This document shows positions 1 to 5,375 of a DNA stretch of 13,665 nucleotides, piece by piece. The stretch covers positions 1 through 13,665 of the forward strand of contig JAJYRT010000039.1 in NCBI GenBank assembly GCA_021793945.1, given 5' to 3'. A program made the translations under genes and the position numbers. The notes beneath the pieces were generated by a model. That model saw nothing but the letters and a program-made list of their open reading frames with translations. It had not been told where the DNA came from and ran no database searches. The stretch comes from Thermoplasmata archaeon. GTDB lineage: Archaea > Thermoplasmatota > Thermoplasmata > Thermoplasmatales > Thermoplasmataceae. How positions within the stretch are numbered: position 1 is the first letter of the stretch; each line of letters starts with the position of its first letter.

Positions 1-1
1 C

Positions 2-106
2 GATCTTGACAGGATCATCTCATACCTGTCAGGGTATAGGGCGGAATACTATGTCGGAAAAGTCCTGGAAACCTCCGAAAGCGAAATTATCATGGGAGTC
101 CAGTAG
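2..106 (+). CDS. C-terminal fragment of a gene, possibly PurM
   Basis: The frame is open from the window edge to a TAG at 104-106, giving the last 34 residues of a protein that begins outside the window. The pattern (I-x2-L at the front, a central hydrophobic-Gly-Lys-Val strand, then an E-T/A-S-x-SE segment and a short hydrophobic tail) recalls the C-terminus of phosphoribosylformylglycinamidine cyclo-ligase (PurM), the AIR synthase of purine synthesis, as I remember it from E. coli. That is recognition by eye on a short piece; another AIR-synthase-fold protein (HypE, ThiL, SelD) could end similarly. A T-run at 143-149 lies shortly downstream. Confidence 0.45.
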   Translation, partial: DLDRIISYLSGYRAEYYVGKVLETSESEIIMGVQ

Positions 107-347
107 AATAATATTGTCCCAAAACATATATCAAACTGTGTTGCATTTTTGAGGCATCTTTACACCCTGCAACTGGCACTGGTGATTGCGTCAGATTTCC
201 TCAAGAAAGTCTCTGGCATTTCTCACCCTTCTACCCTGTATATCCAGTTCGCTTTCCCTGATTTGGATCATGACATGTTTATTCAGAAGTGTTTCTATGG
301 TGGCAATCAGACTCTGTATAAAGGAACCGGGGGAGCAATGAGCAAAT

Positions 348-602
348 TTACGAATCATAAACGTTCCTTCTATGTCCTGTTCTTAACACCCGAATCATGA
401 GTTTTTCCCTTTCCAGGTCCAAGATCATCCCGTAGTTTCCCACCCTATGCCTATATCTATCATCTCCAACAAGTTTCCTGACATACTCATCCGGCCTTAT
501 CCTGATCCTTTCGATGATTGCTATTATTTTCTGTTTGATTTCCCGGTCAAGTTTTCTAGGTTGCATGAGAGCGAGATCTGAAAAAAGCACTTCATAGGTC
601 AA
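348..602 (-). CDS. RelE/ParE-superfamily toxin of a toxin-antitoxin pair
   Basis: This 84-residue basic protein has the size and layout of RelE/ParE toxins: an N-terminal beta strand (TYEVLFSD), a long helical hairpin (about residues 15-45, with the L-D-R-E-I-K-Q-K and I-I-E-R-I-R pattern), then an Arg-rich beta sheet (YRHRVGNYGMILDLE, then IRVLRTGHRRNVY). The R-x-R-V-G-x-Y and G-H-R segments are typical of the family, which cleaves mRNA on the ribosome or poisons gyrase. Which of these applies cannot be read from the sequence. The start is TTG at 602-600 and overlaps the antitoxin stop by 4 bases (TTGA), so translation is probably coupled. The toxin lies downstream of the antitoxin, the usual order. 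Confidence 0.8.
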   Translation of the reverse strand: MTYEVLFSDLALMQPRKLDREIKQKIIAIIERIRIRPDEYVRKLVGDDRYRHRVGNYGMILDLEREKLMIRVLRTGHRRNVYDS

Positions 603-817
603 AGTCCCAGGTCCTTCTTTACTTCTTCCATGGTGTGATATTTGCCTCCCTTGATCTCCTGCCTAGCTTGGGCGATTTCTCTCTTGGTTTCTTCGTCCAG
701 CTCCAGTGCGTCTTCCATGAGGTCCCAGATTACTTCTTCATAAGTTTCCTTGTCATACACTTTAAGCTTTGCAAGTTCTTTCTGCAGCTTTTCACTAACC
801 TGAATTTTGGTAGGCAT
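599..817 (-). CDS. Antitoxin partner of the RelE/ParE-like toxin
   Basis: This is a 72-residue acidic protein. The N-terminus (PTKIQVSEKLQKELAKLK) is the short beta strand plus amphipathic helix seen in small archaeal ribbon-helix-helix-like antitoxins. The middle is acidic helix (WDLMEDALELDEETKREIAQ), and the C-terminus carries a Y-H-T-M-E-E-V-K-K-D-L-G segment of the kind that wraps around RelE-type toxins. It should neutralise the toxin and repress the shared promoter. The start is ATG at 817-815, with a TATA-like box 21-29 nt upstream. It overlaps the toxin start by 4 bases. The exact antitoxin family is not identified, but the pairing and gene order make the role likely. Confidence 0.75.
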   Translation of the reverse strand: MPTKIQVSEKLQKELAKLKVYDKETYEEVIWDLMEDALELDEETKREIAQARQEIKGGKYHTMEEVKKDLGL

Positions 818-1203
818 TTGAAATTACTATATCATTCTATAGTTTACCATAAGATACATGATTTTGCCGCAAAATTATTGGAATTCAGGGCCCCTTCTCA
901 GGACATGTGGTATTCACTTCTGCACAGCGCTGAACATCAAGGGTGAGTCTTAAAGACTCAAGAACCGGCGGAAGGGCACTCCCCCGCCGTATAAGGAGAA
1001 GTGAAAAGAAAATGGAAATCATAAATATGGGTGGACAGATTTCATCTGCCGATTTTGGACAATTTTCAGTTGGCGTTTACAATCGAAGAGGTCACCAAAA
1101 AGTAACATGGCTGATTCATGAATAAAACTGACTGTTGCAAGACCTGATAATCTGACAGGTTTATGGAAAGCCTCTTTAGATAATTGATGGTGGAATTTTG
1201 CTA
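818..1203. other. 386-bp gap without a gene; two adjacent strong dyads at 945-989
   Basis: No convincing gene lies between the antitoxin start and the end of the MFS gene. Two inverted repeats sit next to each other. GAGTCTT-A-AAGACTC is at 945-959. CGGCGG-AA-GGG-CACT-CCC-CCGCCG is at 966-989, with a nine-pair GC stem and an AA bulge. A weaker hairpin (CAGAT-ttc-ATCTG) is at 1036-1048. The GC stem stands out in this AT-rich spacer. It could be part of a structured RNA, a terminator-like structure or an insertion-element remnant; nothing here decides. Confidence 0.5.
837..845 (-). promoter_or_regulatory. TATA-like box for the toxin-antitoxin operon
   Basis: On the minus strand AAACTATAG ends about 21 nt before the antitoxin ATG, the spacing expected for an archaeal promoter giving a leaderless or near-leaderless mRNA. 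This is a single AT-rich match and is supported mainly by its position. Confidence 0.4.
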
Positions 1204-2415
1204 TCATCCCACTCGTATAACACGTGAAGGCTCCCTGTATCTTGTTGGGAGATACAGGAACAGGAATGAGAAAAACATTGTTCCAAGTAGGATGTATGAG
1301 ATGTTAATTGCCGATCCCAATGAAAGATTTGTTGTTAGAACAATACCAGCGGTAATGCTGCCTACAAACTGGCCAGAGTATTGAATTGTGTTGTAAACGC
1401 CTATGTTAGCTGCATAGCTGTTTCGTTTAGATATCCTGGAAATCAATGGGACAAATACAGTTTCTGAAATGGAATAACCTGTGAAGAAGATGATCAACCC
1501 AACATAGAAGAAATTCCTGTTTTCCAAGGATATAGGGAGGAAATACAGGAATGGAATGCTGACTGATATGATTGCCAGCGATATCAGAGAGAACAGAACA
1601 GTTTTCCCTCTGTCGGCAAACCCTGAGGATAAGACGGCTACGATCCCACCTATTATCACGGGCCAGAAAAGGAGAAGCCCATAACCATTGGAACCGTATG
1701 CACTTGTTCCAAATATTGGCAGGTAATAGAACAGTACAACACTGAAAAATGAGAGCTGGAATCCAACCCCCCCAAGGGCAATTGATTTCATATCGATCCT
1801 TCCGGCCCTCTTTCTTTCTGCCTTATGCACAATATTGCCACCATACTTCACAGCCACGAGTGGAATTATAGAAACTATTCCAAGAATGCCTGTTAGGAGG
1901 AAGAGGAAGTCAGCGCCAATCTTTGTCGCAATAAATGGACCCAGTACTACAGCCACCATGAAAGAAAAACCAATTGGTATGCCCAGGATGGCCATTGCAA
2001 CGTTTCTTCTATCTTGAGGGACGTTTTCCTGCACCATGCCCATACCAGATGATGTTACAGCCCCGGAACCGGCGATAAGACGGCCCACAATAAGACCTGC
2101 AATAGAGCCTGGATGCCATGAAATGAAACTCCCAATAATAAATGGAACCATTCCTAGAATGATCACCTTTTTTTTACCGAATCTGTCTGCCAGGATTCCC
2201 ATGGGTGCCTGAAAAATTGCCATTGTCAGGCCGTAACCGCCAAGAGCAATGCCAATAAGGAGGGGGGAATTCGTGAATTCCTTACCGTATAATGTAAAAA
2301 CTGGAAGTACCAGGAAAATGCCGAAAGCTCTGACAATTTCTATGAAACCCACGGTACCCAACATTAGTTTTTGATTTCTGTCGAATCCCAGGCTCCTGTG
2401 TCCCTTAGAAGCCAT
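1204..2415 (-). CDS. Major facilitator superfamily exporter (drug:H+ antiporter type)
   Basis: The 403-residue protein is almost entirely hydrophobic helices separated by short charged loops, as in a 12-helix MFS carrier of ordinary length. MFS motif A is visible in the first cytoplasmic loop (G-I-L-A-D-R-F-G-K-K-K, residues 73-83), followed by a motif-B-like RLIAGSGA (112-119). A motif-C-like stretch, G-x3-G-F-S-x-M-x6-G-P at about 145-160, marks proton antiporters. These point to drug or metabolite efflux rather than sugar uptake, but the substrate cannot be told. The start is ATG at 2415-2413, with a TATA box at 2443-2456 and a repeated GTAAA/TTTAC array in between. The gene is divergent from a Bat-type regulator, which is its likely controller. 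A 9-bp perfect hairpin (1234-1258) lies in the 3' part of the coding sequence. Confidence 0.88.
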   Translation of the reverse strand: MASKGHRSLGFDRNQKLMLGTVGFIEIVRAFGIFLVLPVFTLYGKEFTNSPLLIGIALGGYGLTMAIFQAPMGILADRFGKKKVIILGMVPFIIGSFISWHPGSIAGLIVGRLIAGSGAVTSSGMGMVQENVPQDRRNVAMAILGIPIGFSFMVAVVLGPFIATKIGADFLFLLTGILGIVSIIPLVAVKYGGNIVHKAERKRAGRIDMKSIALGGVGFQLSFFSVVLFYYLPIFGTSAYGSNGYGLLLFWPVIIGGIVAVLSSGFADRGKTVLFSLISLAIISVSIPFLYFLPISLENRNFFYVGLIIFFTGYSISETVFVPLISRISKRNSYAANIGVYNTIQYSGQFVGSITAGIVLTTNLSLGSAINISYILLGTMFFSFLFLYLPTRYREPSRVIRVG

Positions 2416-2438
2416 GTAAACGCCTTTACTTTGGTAAA
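2416..2438. promoter_or_regulatory. Operator candidate: GTAAA / TTTAC / GTAAA array
   Basis: Three 5-bp half-sites alternate in orientation with identical 4-bp spacers: GTAAA 2416-2420, TTTAC 2425-2429, GTAAA 2434-2438. The period is exactly 9 bp. The array lies between the exporter TATA box and its start codon, where a bound protein would block transcription. The divergent HTH regulator is the obvious candidate to bind it. Arrangement and position are seen; function is inferred. Confidence 0.5.
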
Positions 2439-2442
2439 AATT

Positions 2443-2456
2443 GTTATGTATATTTT
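2443..2456 (-). promoter_or_regulatory. TATA box of the MFS exporter
   Basis: On the minus strand AAAATATACATAAC is centred about 34 nt upstream of the exporter ATG. This predicts a transcript starting a few bases upstream of the start codon, inside or next to the GTAAA/TTTAC array. Confidence 0.5.
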
Positions 2457-2489
2457 CAGAAAATGTTTCTACCGATTATGGTTGGTAGT

Positions 2490-2501
2490 ACTTAAATAAG
2501 T
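2490..2501 (+). promoter_or_regulatory. TATA box of the Bat-type regulator
   Basis: ACTTAAATAAGT is AT-rich and symmetrical. Its centre is about 33 nt upstream of ATG 2529 (24 nt from TTG 2520), which predicts initiation near 2521. Upstream, CTACC (2469-2473) and GGTAG (2484-2488) form a further dyad, which may be a binding site for autoregulation. Confidence 0.5.
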
Positions 2502-2528
2502 TTTTAATTCCTGATACGATTGAATATA

Positions 2529-3185
2529 ATGCAGAAAATAGTGCTGGAATGCCCTTTGATCGAGCTTGCGAAACTAGATGGAGAGTCCCTTTCCATACCG
2601 TTTGAAAAACTGAAGTCACTGGAGGTACTACATTTTCTTAAGATTGATGGAAGTGAGTTCTCAACCGTTAGCAGAATTAAACTGATAGATCCAGCAGAGG
2701 ATATTGAACATGTTTTCGCGGGAAACCACATTGACGTGAAACCGTTGATTGAGGAGGACCCAGGCACCTACATATGTTTTACCAGAGGTGAAAGAAAATC
2801 GAGGGCACAGTATATCAAGAAGACCGACGTCTACTTCACGGGTCCCTACATAATCAGGAATGAAAAAGTAACCTTTGGAATACTGGGCGAAATCGCCAGT
2901 TTAAGGGCATTTATGAAAGATATGGAAAACAGGATAAACGGATTTAAGGTGATTTCCGTGACAAACGGAGATCAACTAAACTCCTCTCCTCTTCAAGCAC
3001 TCACAGGCAAACAGAGAGAAGTAATATCCAGAGCGTTTCGGCTTGGTTATTATGACATGCCTAGGAAGATTTCTTCCACCAAAATTGCTGTAAAACTGGG
3101 TATGAATCAGTCAACTTTCACAGAGCACAGGAGAAAAGCAGAACACAGGATTATGGAGTGGATAAATTCAAATTATTCGCTGTAA
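2529..3185 (+). CDS. Bacterio-opsin activator (Bat)-type HTH transcription regulator
   Basis: The C-terminal 50 residues match the archaeal HTH_10 (Bat) DNA-binding domain: a L-T-x-K-Q-R-E-V-I-x2-A-x2-L-G-Y-Y-D-x-P-R helix and turn, then S-S-T-K-I-A-V-K-L-G-x-N-Q-S-T-F-T-E-H-x-R-K-A-E as the recognition helix region. The N-terminal 150 residues are a mixed alpha/beta domain of the kind that precedes HTH_10 in this family, presumably a sensor; its ligand is not visible. I prefer ATG 2529 (218 aa). A TTG at 2520, in frame, would add three residues and sits closer to the expected leaderless position. The gene is divergent from the MFS exporter, sharing a 113-bp spacer full of dyads, and so probably controls it and perhaps itself. 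Confidence 0.85.
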   Translation: MQKIVLECPLIELAKLDGESLSIPFEKLKSLEVLHFLKIDGSEFSTVSRIKLIDPAEDIEHVFAGNHIDVKPLIEEDPGTYICFTRGERKSRAQYIKKTDVYFTGPYIIRNEKVTFGILGEIASLRAFMKDMENRINGFKVISVTNGDQLNSSPLQALTGKQREVISRAFRLGYYDMPRKISSTKIAVKLGMNQSTFTEHRRKAEHRIMEWINSNYSL

Positions 3186-3404
3186 CATAGTGTTTGACTT
3201 TACGAAAGAGATTGGCCTTCCTTATTCTGATCTCTCTTCTTCATGAATATTTTTTACATCTATTCAAGACCTTTGAATCACCTTGGGTTCTTTGCCCCTA
3301 TTTAGATTCGATAGAGATTGGGAACTTATTCGAAATCCTCTGAAAATATTTGGTATTCGTTTAAAACAATGAGCAAATATCGCCCGGTCCATAACTAGTC
3401 TGGT

Positions 3405-4004
3405 CTATAGACTACTTACTTCGTGAAACACATAACGGAATATACTTTCGGAAAAATTCATGGCTTGCCTGTACTTATCTATGCCGAAAGATGAAATTAT
3501 ATTGTAGATTTCTCGAGAGGTAGACTTGTAGACGGACTCATCAAGTGATCTCCACCTATGGAAGAGTTCTGCTTCTTCTCTTCCATTGTGCTCAGTCAGC
3601 AGACTGTAGTAAAGAGGCATTCTCGTATTGTATAGCTCTTCATTTCCTCCATCTTTCCAGCGAATAAGATTCTGTGCAAGTTTATCCAGGAGTTTATGGT
3701 CTGCAGCTATCTGCTTTATCTTTTCCTTGTAATTCCTGGAATCATCCCAGAGTGGGGAAGACAGAGATGGGAAAACAACTTTTTCCTCGACCACAATATG
3801 AACATTCAGAAGGAATTCGTGAAAGTTTACAAACCTGTCATAATCCCCTGACTTCTCCTGCAGGTCCTTCATTGACTTGCATTGCAAATGCTCTATCATC
3901 AGCAATTCTACCGCGTCAATTACCATTTCAATAAGTTCAACCAATAGCTGTATGAAAGGTTTTGGCAATAATGGGTTCTGCCTCATCATTCTCTTTGAAA
4001 ACAC
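3405..4004 (-). CDS. Hemerythrin-like HHE di-iron protein
   Basis: This 199-residue, all-helical soluble protein has the hemerythrin ligand set: His39 on the first helix, His69-x3-Glu73 on the second, His103 on the third and His139-x3-Glu143 on the fourth. The family (HHE cation-binding domain) binds a di-iron site used for O2, NO or redox sensing, iron repair or detoxification. A C-terminal tail of about 45 residues extends beyond the four-helix bundle. The start is GTG at 4004-4002, with AAGGA a few bases upstream; ATG codons at 3989 or 3986 are alternatives and would remove only five or six residues. The gene is divergent from the DUF488 gene across 66 bp. The 10-bp palindrome GTCTATAGAC (3403-3412) straddles its stop codon. 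Confidence 0.85.
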   Translation of the reverse strand: MFSKRMMRQNPLLPKPFIQLLVELIEMVIDAVELLMIEHLQCKSMKDLQEKSGDYDRFVNFHEFLLNVHIVVEEKVVFPSLSSPLWDDSRNYKEKIKQIAADHKLLDKLAQNLIRWKDGGNEELYNTRMPLYYSLLTEHNGREEAELFHRWRSLDESVYKSTSREIYNIISSFGIDKYRQAMNFSESIFRYVFHEVSSL

Positions 4005-4038
4005 ACGGTGTCCTTTCGTTCCGCAATTCTCAACCGAT

Positions 4039-4047
4039 CATTAATAA
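4039..4047. promoter_or_regulatory. Shared TATA region of the divergent hemerythrin/DUF488 pair
   Basis: CATTAATAA is centred 28 nt upstream of the DUF488 ATG, which fits a leaderless plus-strand transcript. Read on the other strand (TTATTAATG) it is about 39 nt upstream of the hemerythrin GTG, leaving room for a short leader with an AAGGA motif. One AT-rich element may therefore serve both genes and link their expression. Confidence 0.45.
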
Positions 4048-4070
4048 CCCAAACAGGAATTTTGTAAGGC

Positions 4071-4415
4071 ATGATATCAATCGCTTGGGCATATGATACA
4101 ACCTCCACTGCCAGGGGAATCAGGATATTGGTTGATAGGCTCTGGCCTAGAGGAATTTCGAAGGAGAAACTTAACGTGGACCGGTGGATGAGGGAAATTG
4201 CCCCGTCCGATGATTTGAGAAAGTGGTATTCACACATTCCCGAAAGGTGGGATGAGTTCAGGGTAAGGTATTTTTCCGAATTAAAGAACAACCCAATGGT
4301 TGAGCAGCTGATACAGCTATGCAGAACCGAAGATGTTGTCTTTATATTTTCTTCGAAGGAACGTGTCCACAACAATGCCACCGCATTAATGGAATACGTT
4401 GTTGAACGGCTCTAG
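4071..4415 (+). CDS. DUF488 (YeaO-like) family protein
   Basis: The 114-residue protein follows the DUF488 pattern closely: R-I-L-V-D-R-L-W-P-R-G at 18-28, then W-M-R-E-I-A-P-S-D-D-L-R-K-W-Y at 39-53, F-R-x-R-Y-x2-E-L at 63-71, and the closing strand-helix V-F-I-F-S-S-K-E-x3-N-N-A-x2-L at 90-107. It has the usual length. The biochemical function of the family is unsettled; small members are found near stress and redox genes. The start ATG 4071 is leaderless-compatible. Its tight divergent pairing with a hemerythrin-like protein suggests co-regulation under oxidative, nitrosative or metal stress, which is an inference from context only. Confidence 0.88.
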   Translation: MISIAWAYDTTSTARGIRILVDRLWPRGISKEKLNVDRWMREIAPSDDLRKWYSHIPERWDEFRVRYFSELKNNPMVEQLIQLCRTEDVVFIFSSKERVHNNATALMEYVVERL

Positions 4416-4671
4416 ACTGCTGTGCTTTTTGTGTGGCATCACCTATTGCCACCTGGAATGTGGACAGCCGGGCACTTTCAGTTGCCTAAACAACGTCATC
4501 CAGCAGATGAAGTTCACAGGCTTTCTGCCCATGTGACCATGAAAGACTGGTTCAATACAGGGAGCATTTCCCGGGAATTCCCATCAAATAGCAGAAATCC
4601 AACATGGGAATGTAGCAAGGTGCTTTCGCTTCCCAGATATCTTTCATATGAAAGCAAAAACCATGAATCAA
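4416..4671. other. Intergenic spacer with a 14-bp palindrome
   Basis: The spacer lies between the convergent ends of the DUF488 and HxlR genes. The only clear structure is the perfect palindrome CTTTCATATGAAAG at 4641-4654, 18 bp beyond the HxlR stop. It could be a terminator-associated stem. A GTG-started plus frame crosses the spacer and continues antisense into the HxlR gene; its Trp/His/Pro-rich composition does not look like a protein gene. Confidence 0.4.
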
Positions 4672-5040
4672 CTATGGCAGAACTTCTTCCATTAGACGAA
4701 GCAATGGTAGAAGCCTTTCCCTTACATCAATCCCAAAATCAGTCAGTGAATAATAGACGCCATGCTTGCCCTCGATTCTTTGTATCAAACTTGAATCCTG
4801 TAAATCCCTGAGTCTTCTGGAGATAATAGTTGAGCTTGAATATGGGATGTCCCTGAGTATCTCATTGAAATTTTTCTTATTCCCGCTGTTCCCTATTACT
4901 CCAAGAACCAACATTGTATATTTCTTCCCAATCAACTTTAGGAGAGGCAGTGAAGGATCAACACAAACGGCGTGTTCACTGTCCTCGATCATGCATGCTT
5001 TCGCCTTATTTTGGAATCTCTTCTGTTCATAATTCCACAT
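4672..5040 (-). CDS. HxlR-family winged-helix regulator, candidate mercury-responsive repressor
   Basis: This 122-residue protein has the HxlR pattern: C-V-D-P-S-L-P-L-L-K-L-I-G-K-K-Y-T-M-L-V-L at about 26-46, F-N-E-I-L-R-D-I-P at 58-66, the recognition helix S-S-T-I-I-S-R-R-L-R-D-L at 69-80, then the wing (L-I-Q-R-I-E ... V-Y-Y-S-L-T-D-F-G). Cys26 sits where HxlR proteins often carry a conserved, redox-sensing cysteine. A second cysteine (Cys16) lies ten residues before it, with His23 between, so a thiol or metal sensor is plausible. The open frame extends upstream but is there antisense to merP. I chose ATG 5040; TTG 5049, preceded by GGTGA, would add three residues. It is divergent from merP-merA and is the only regulator in the cluster. 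Confidence 0.83.
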   Translation of the reverse strand: MWNYEQKRFQNKAKACMIEDSEHAVCVDPSLPLLKLIGKKYTMLVLGVIGNSGNKKNFNEILRDIPYSSSTIISRRLRDLQDSSLIQRIEGKHGVYYSLTDFGIDVRERLLPLLRLMEEVLP

Positions 5041-5057
5041 TTTCCCCAATTTCTCTT

Positions 5058-5074
5058 CACCAGCAATATTGGTG
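5058..5074. promoter_or_regulatory. Dyad in the mer divergent promoter (CACCA-7-TGGTG)
   Basis: CACCA at 5058-5062 and TGGTG at 5070-5074 are inverted, around the 8-bp palindrome CAATATTG (5064-5071). The dyad lies just upstream of the HxlR start codon and downstream of its probable TATA region, a good place for autorepression. HxlR proteins bind dyads as dimers; specificity here is inferred. Confidence 0.45.
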
Positions 5075-5077
5075 GAG

Positions 5078-5093
5078 GTAAAAAAATGTTTAC
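5078..5093. promoter_or_regulatory. Second dyad in the mer promoter (GTAAA-6-TTTAC)
   Basis: GTAAA (5078-5082) and TTTAC (5089-5093) flank an A-rich centre directly upstream of the merP TATA box, and overlap the AT-rich stretch that would serve as the HxlR TATA region. Occupancy could affect both directions. The half-sites are the same pentamers found in the MFS operator array, though the spacing differs. Confidence 0.4.
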
Positions 5094-5100
5094 TTTGATG

Positions 5101-5110
5101 TATTAATATT
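5101..5110 (+). promoter_or_regulatory. TATA box of the merP-merA-DUF302 operon
   Basis: TATTAATATT is centred 23-24 nt upstream of ATG 5129, the geometry of a leaderless archaeal promoter. This also supports ATG 5129 over the upstream in-frame TTG at 5120. Confidence 0.55.
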
Positions 5111-5128
5111 TGCCCGTGATTGGTACTT

Positions 5129-5362
5129 ATGTCAGAGGAAAAAGTCAAACTGAGAATATATGGAATGACCTGCGACGACTGTGTTAGAACTGTTAGCGGT
5201 GGGCTAAAGAAACAGGATGGAGTGCTGGACATCAAAATATCCCTGAAAGACGGCATTGGAGAAGTCGTAGTAAATCCGGAGAAAGTAAAAGCTGAAGAAC
5301 TTCTTAAAAACAAAGTGTTCACAAAACCATCCCATTATAAAGCAACACTCATTGATCAATAA
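5129..5362 (+). CDS. merP: Stand-alone HMA-domain metallochaperone (MerP-like, cytosolic)
   Basis: This is a 77-residue heavy-metal-associated domain with the metal-binding loop G-M-T-C-D-D-C (Cys15, Cys18) after the first strand, and the usual beta-alpha-beta-beta-alpha-beta order. There is no signal peptide, so unlike bacterial periplasmic MerP it should act in the cytosol. It sits directly before a MerA that lacks its own N-terminal HMA domain, so it probably plays the part of that missing domain: capturing Hg(II) from thiols and passing it to MerA. The start ATG 5129 is 23-24 nt from a TATA box. The stop overlaps the Shine-Dalgarno sequence of merA. A copper chaperone role (CopZ-like) is the alternative, made less likely by the operon. 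The gene symbol reflects role, not proven orthology. Confidence 0.85.
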   Translation: MSEEKVKLRIYGMTCDDCVRTVSGGLKKQDGVLDIKISLKDGIGEVVVNPEKVKAEELLKNKVFTKPSHYKATLIDQ

Positions 5363-5368
5363 AGGAGG
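5361..5368 (+). promoter_or_regulatory. Shine-Dalgarno sequence fixing the merA start
   Basis: AAAGGAGG overlaps the merP stop codon (TAA 5360-5362) and stands 7 nt before TTG 5376, which is in the merA frame. The nearer ATG at 5371 is out of frame, and the TTG at 5352 lies upstream of the site. This internal operon gene therefore uses a ribosome binding site, unlike the leaderless first gene. Confidence 0.65.
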
Positions 5369-5375
5369 CAATGAT

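Noticed and set aside
149..400. Plus-strand frame of 83 codons starting at TTG
   Set aside because: Its end overlaps the toxin gene on the other strand, the start is weak, and the composition is unlike a protein; no promoter or ribosome binding site fits.
972..983. GGGCACTCCC, also present in the tnpB 3' part (minus, about 9633-9642), suggesting a tnpB or omega RNA remnant at 960-990
   Set aside because: Ten bases alone are not enough; the surrounding bases and the reading frame do not match tnpB.
1019..1207. Minus-strand frame of 62 codons downstream of the MFS gene
   Set aside because: It has no ribosome binding site, overlaps the MFS end and shows no recognisable pattern.
4422..4811. Plus-strand frame of 129 codons starting at GTG
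   Set aside because: Its second half is antisense to the conserved HxlR HTH, and the first half is rich in His, Pro and Trp without any recognisable pattern.
5041..5322. N-terminal extension of the HxlR reading frame
   Set aside because: The extension is antisense to merP and Ser/Thr/Phe-rich; HxlR proteins normally start near the chosen ATG 5040.
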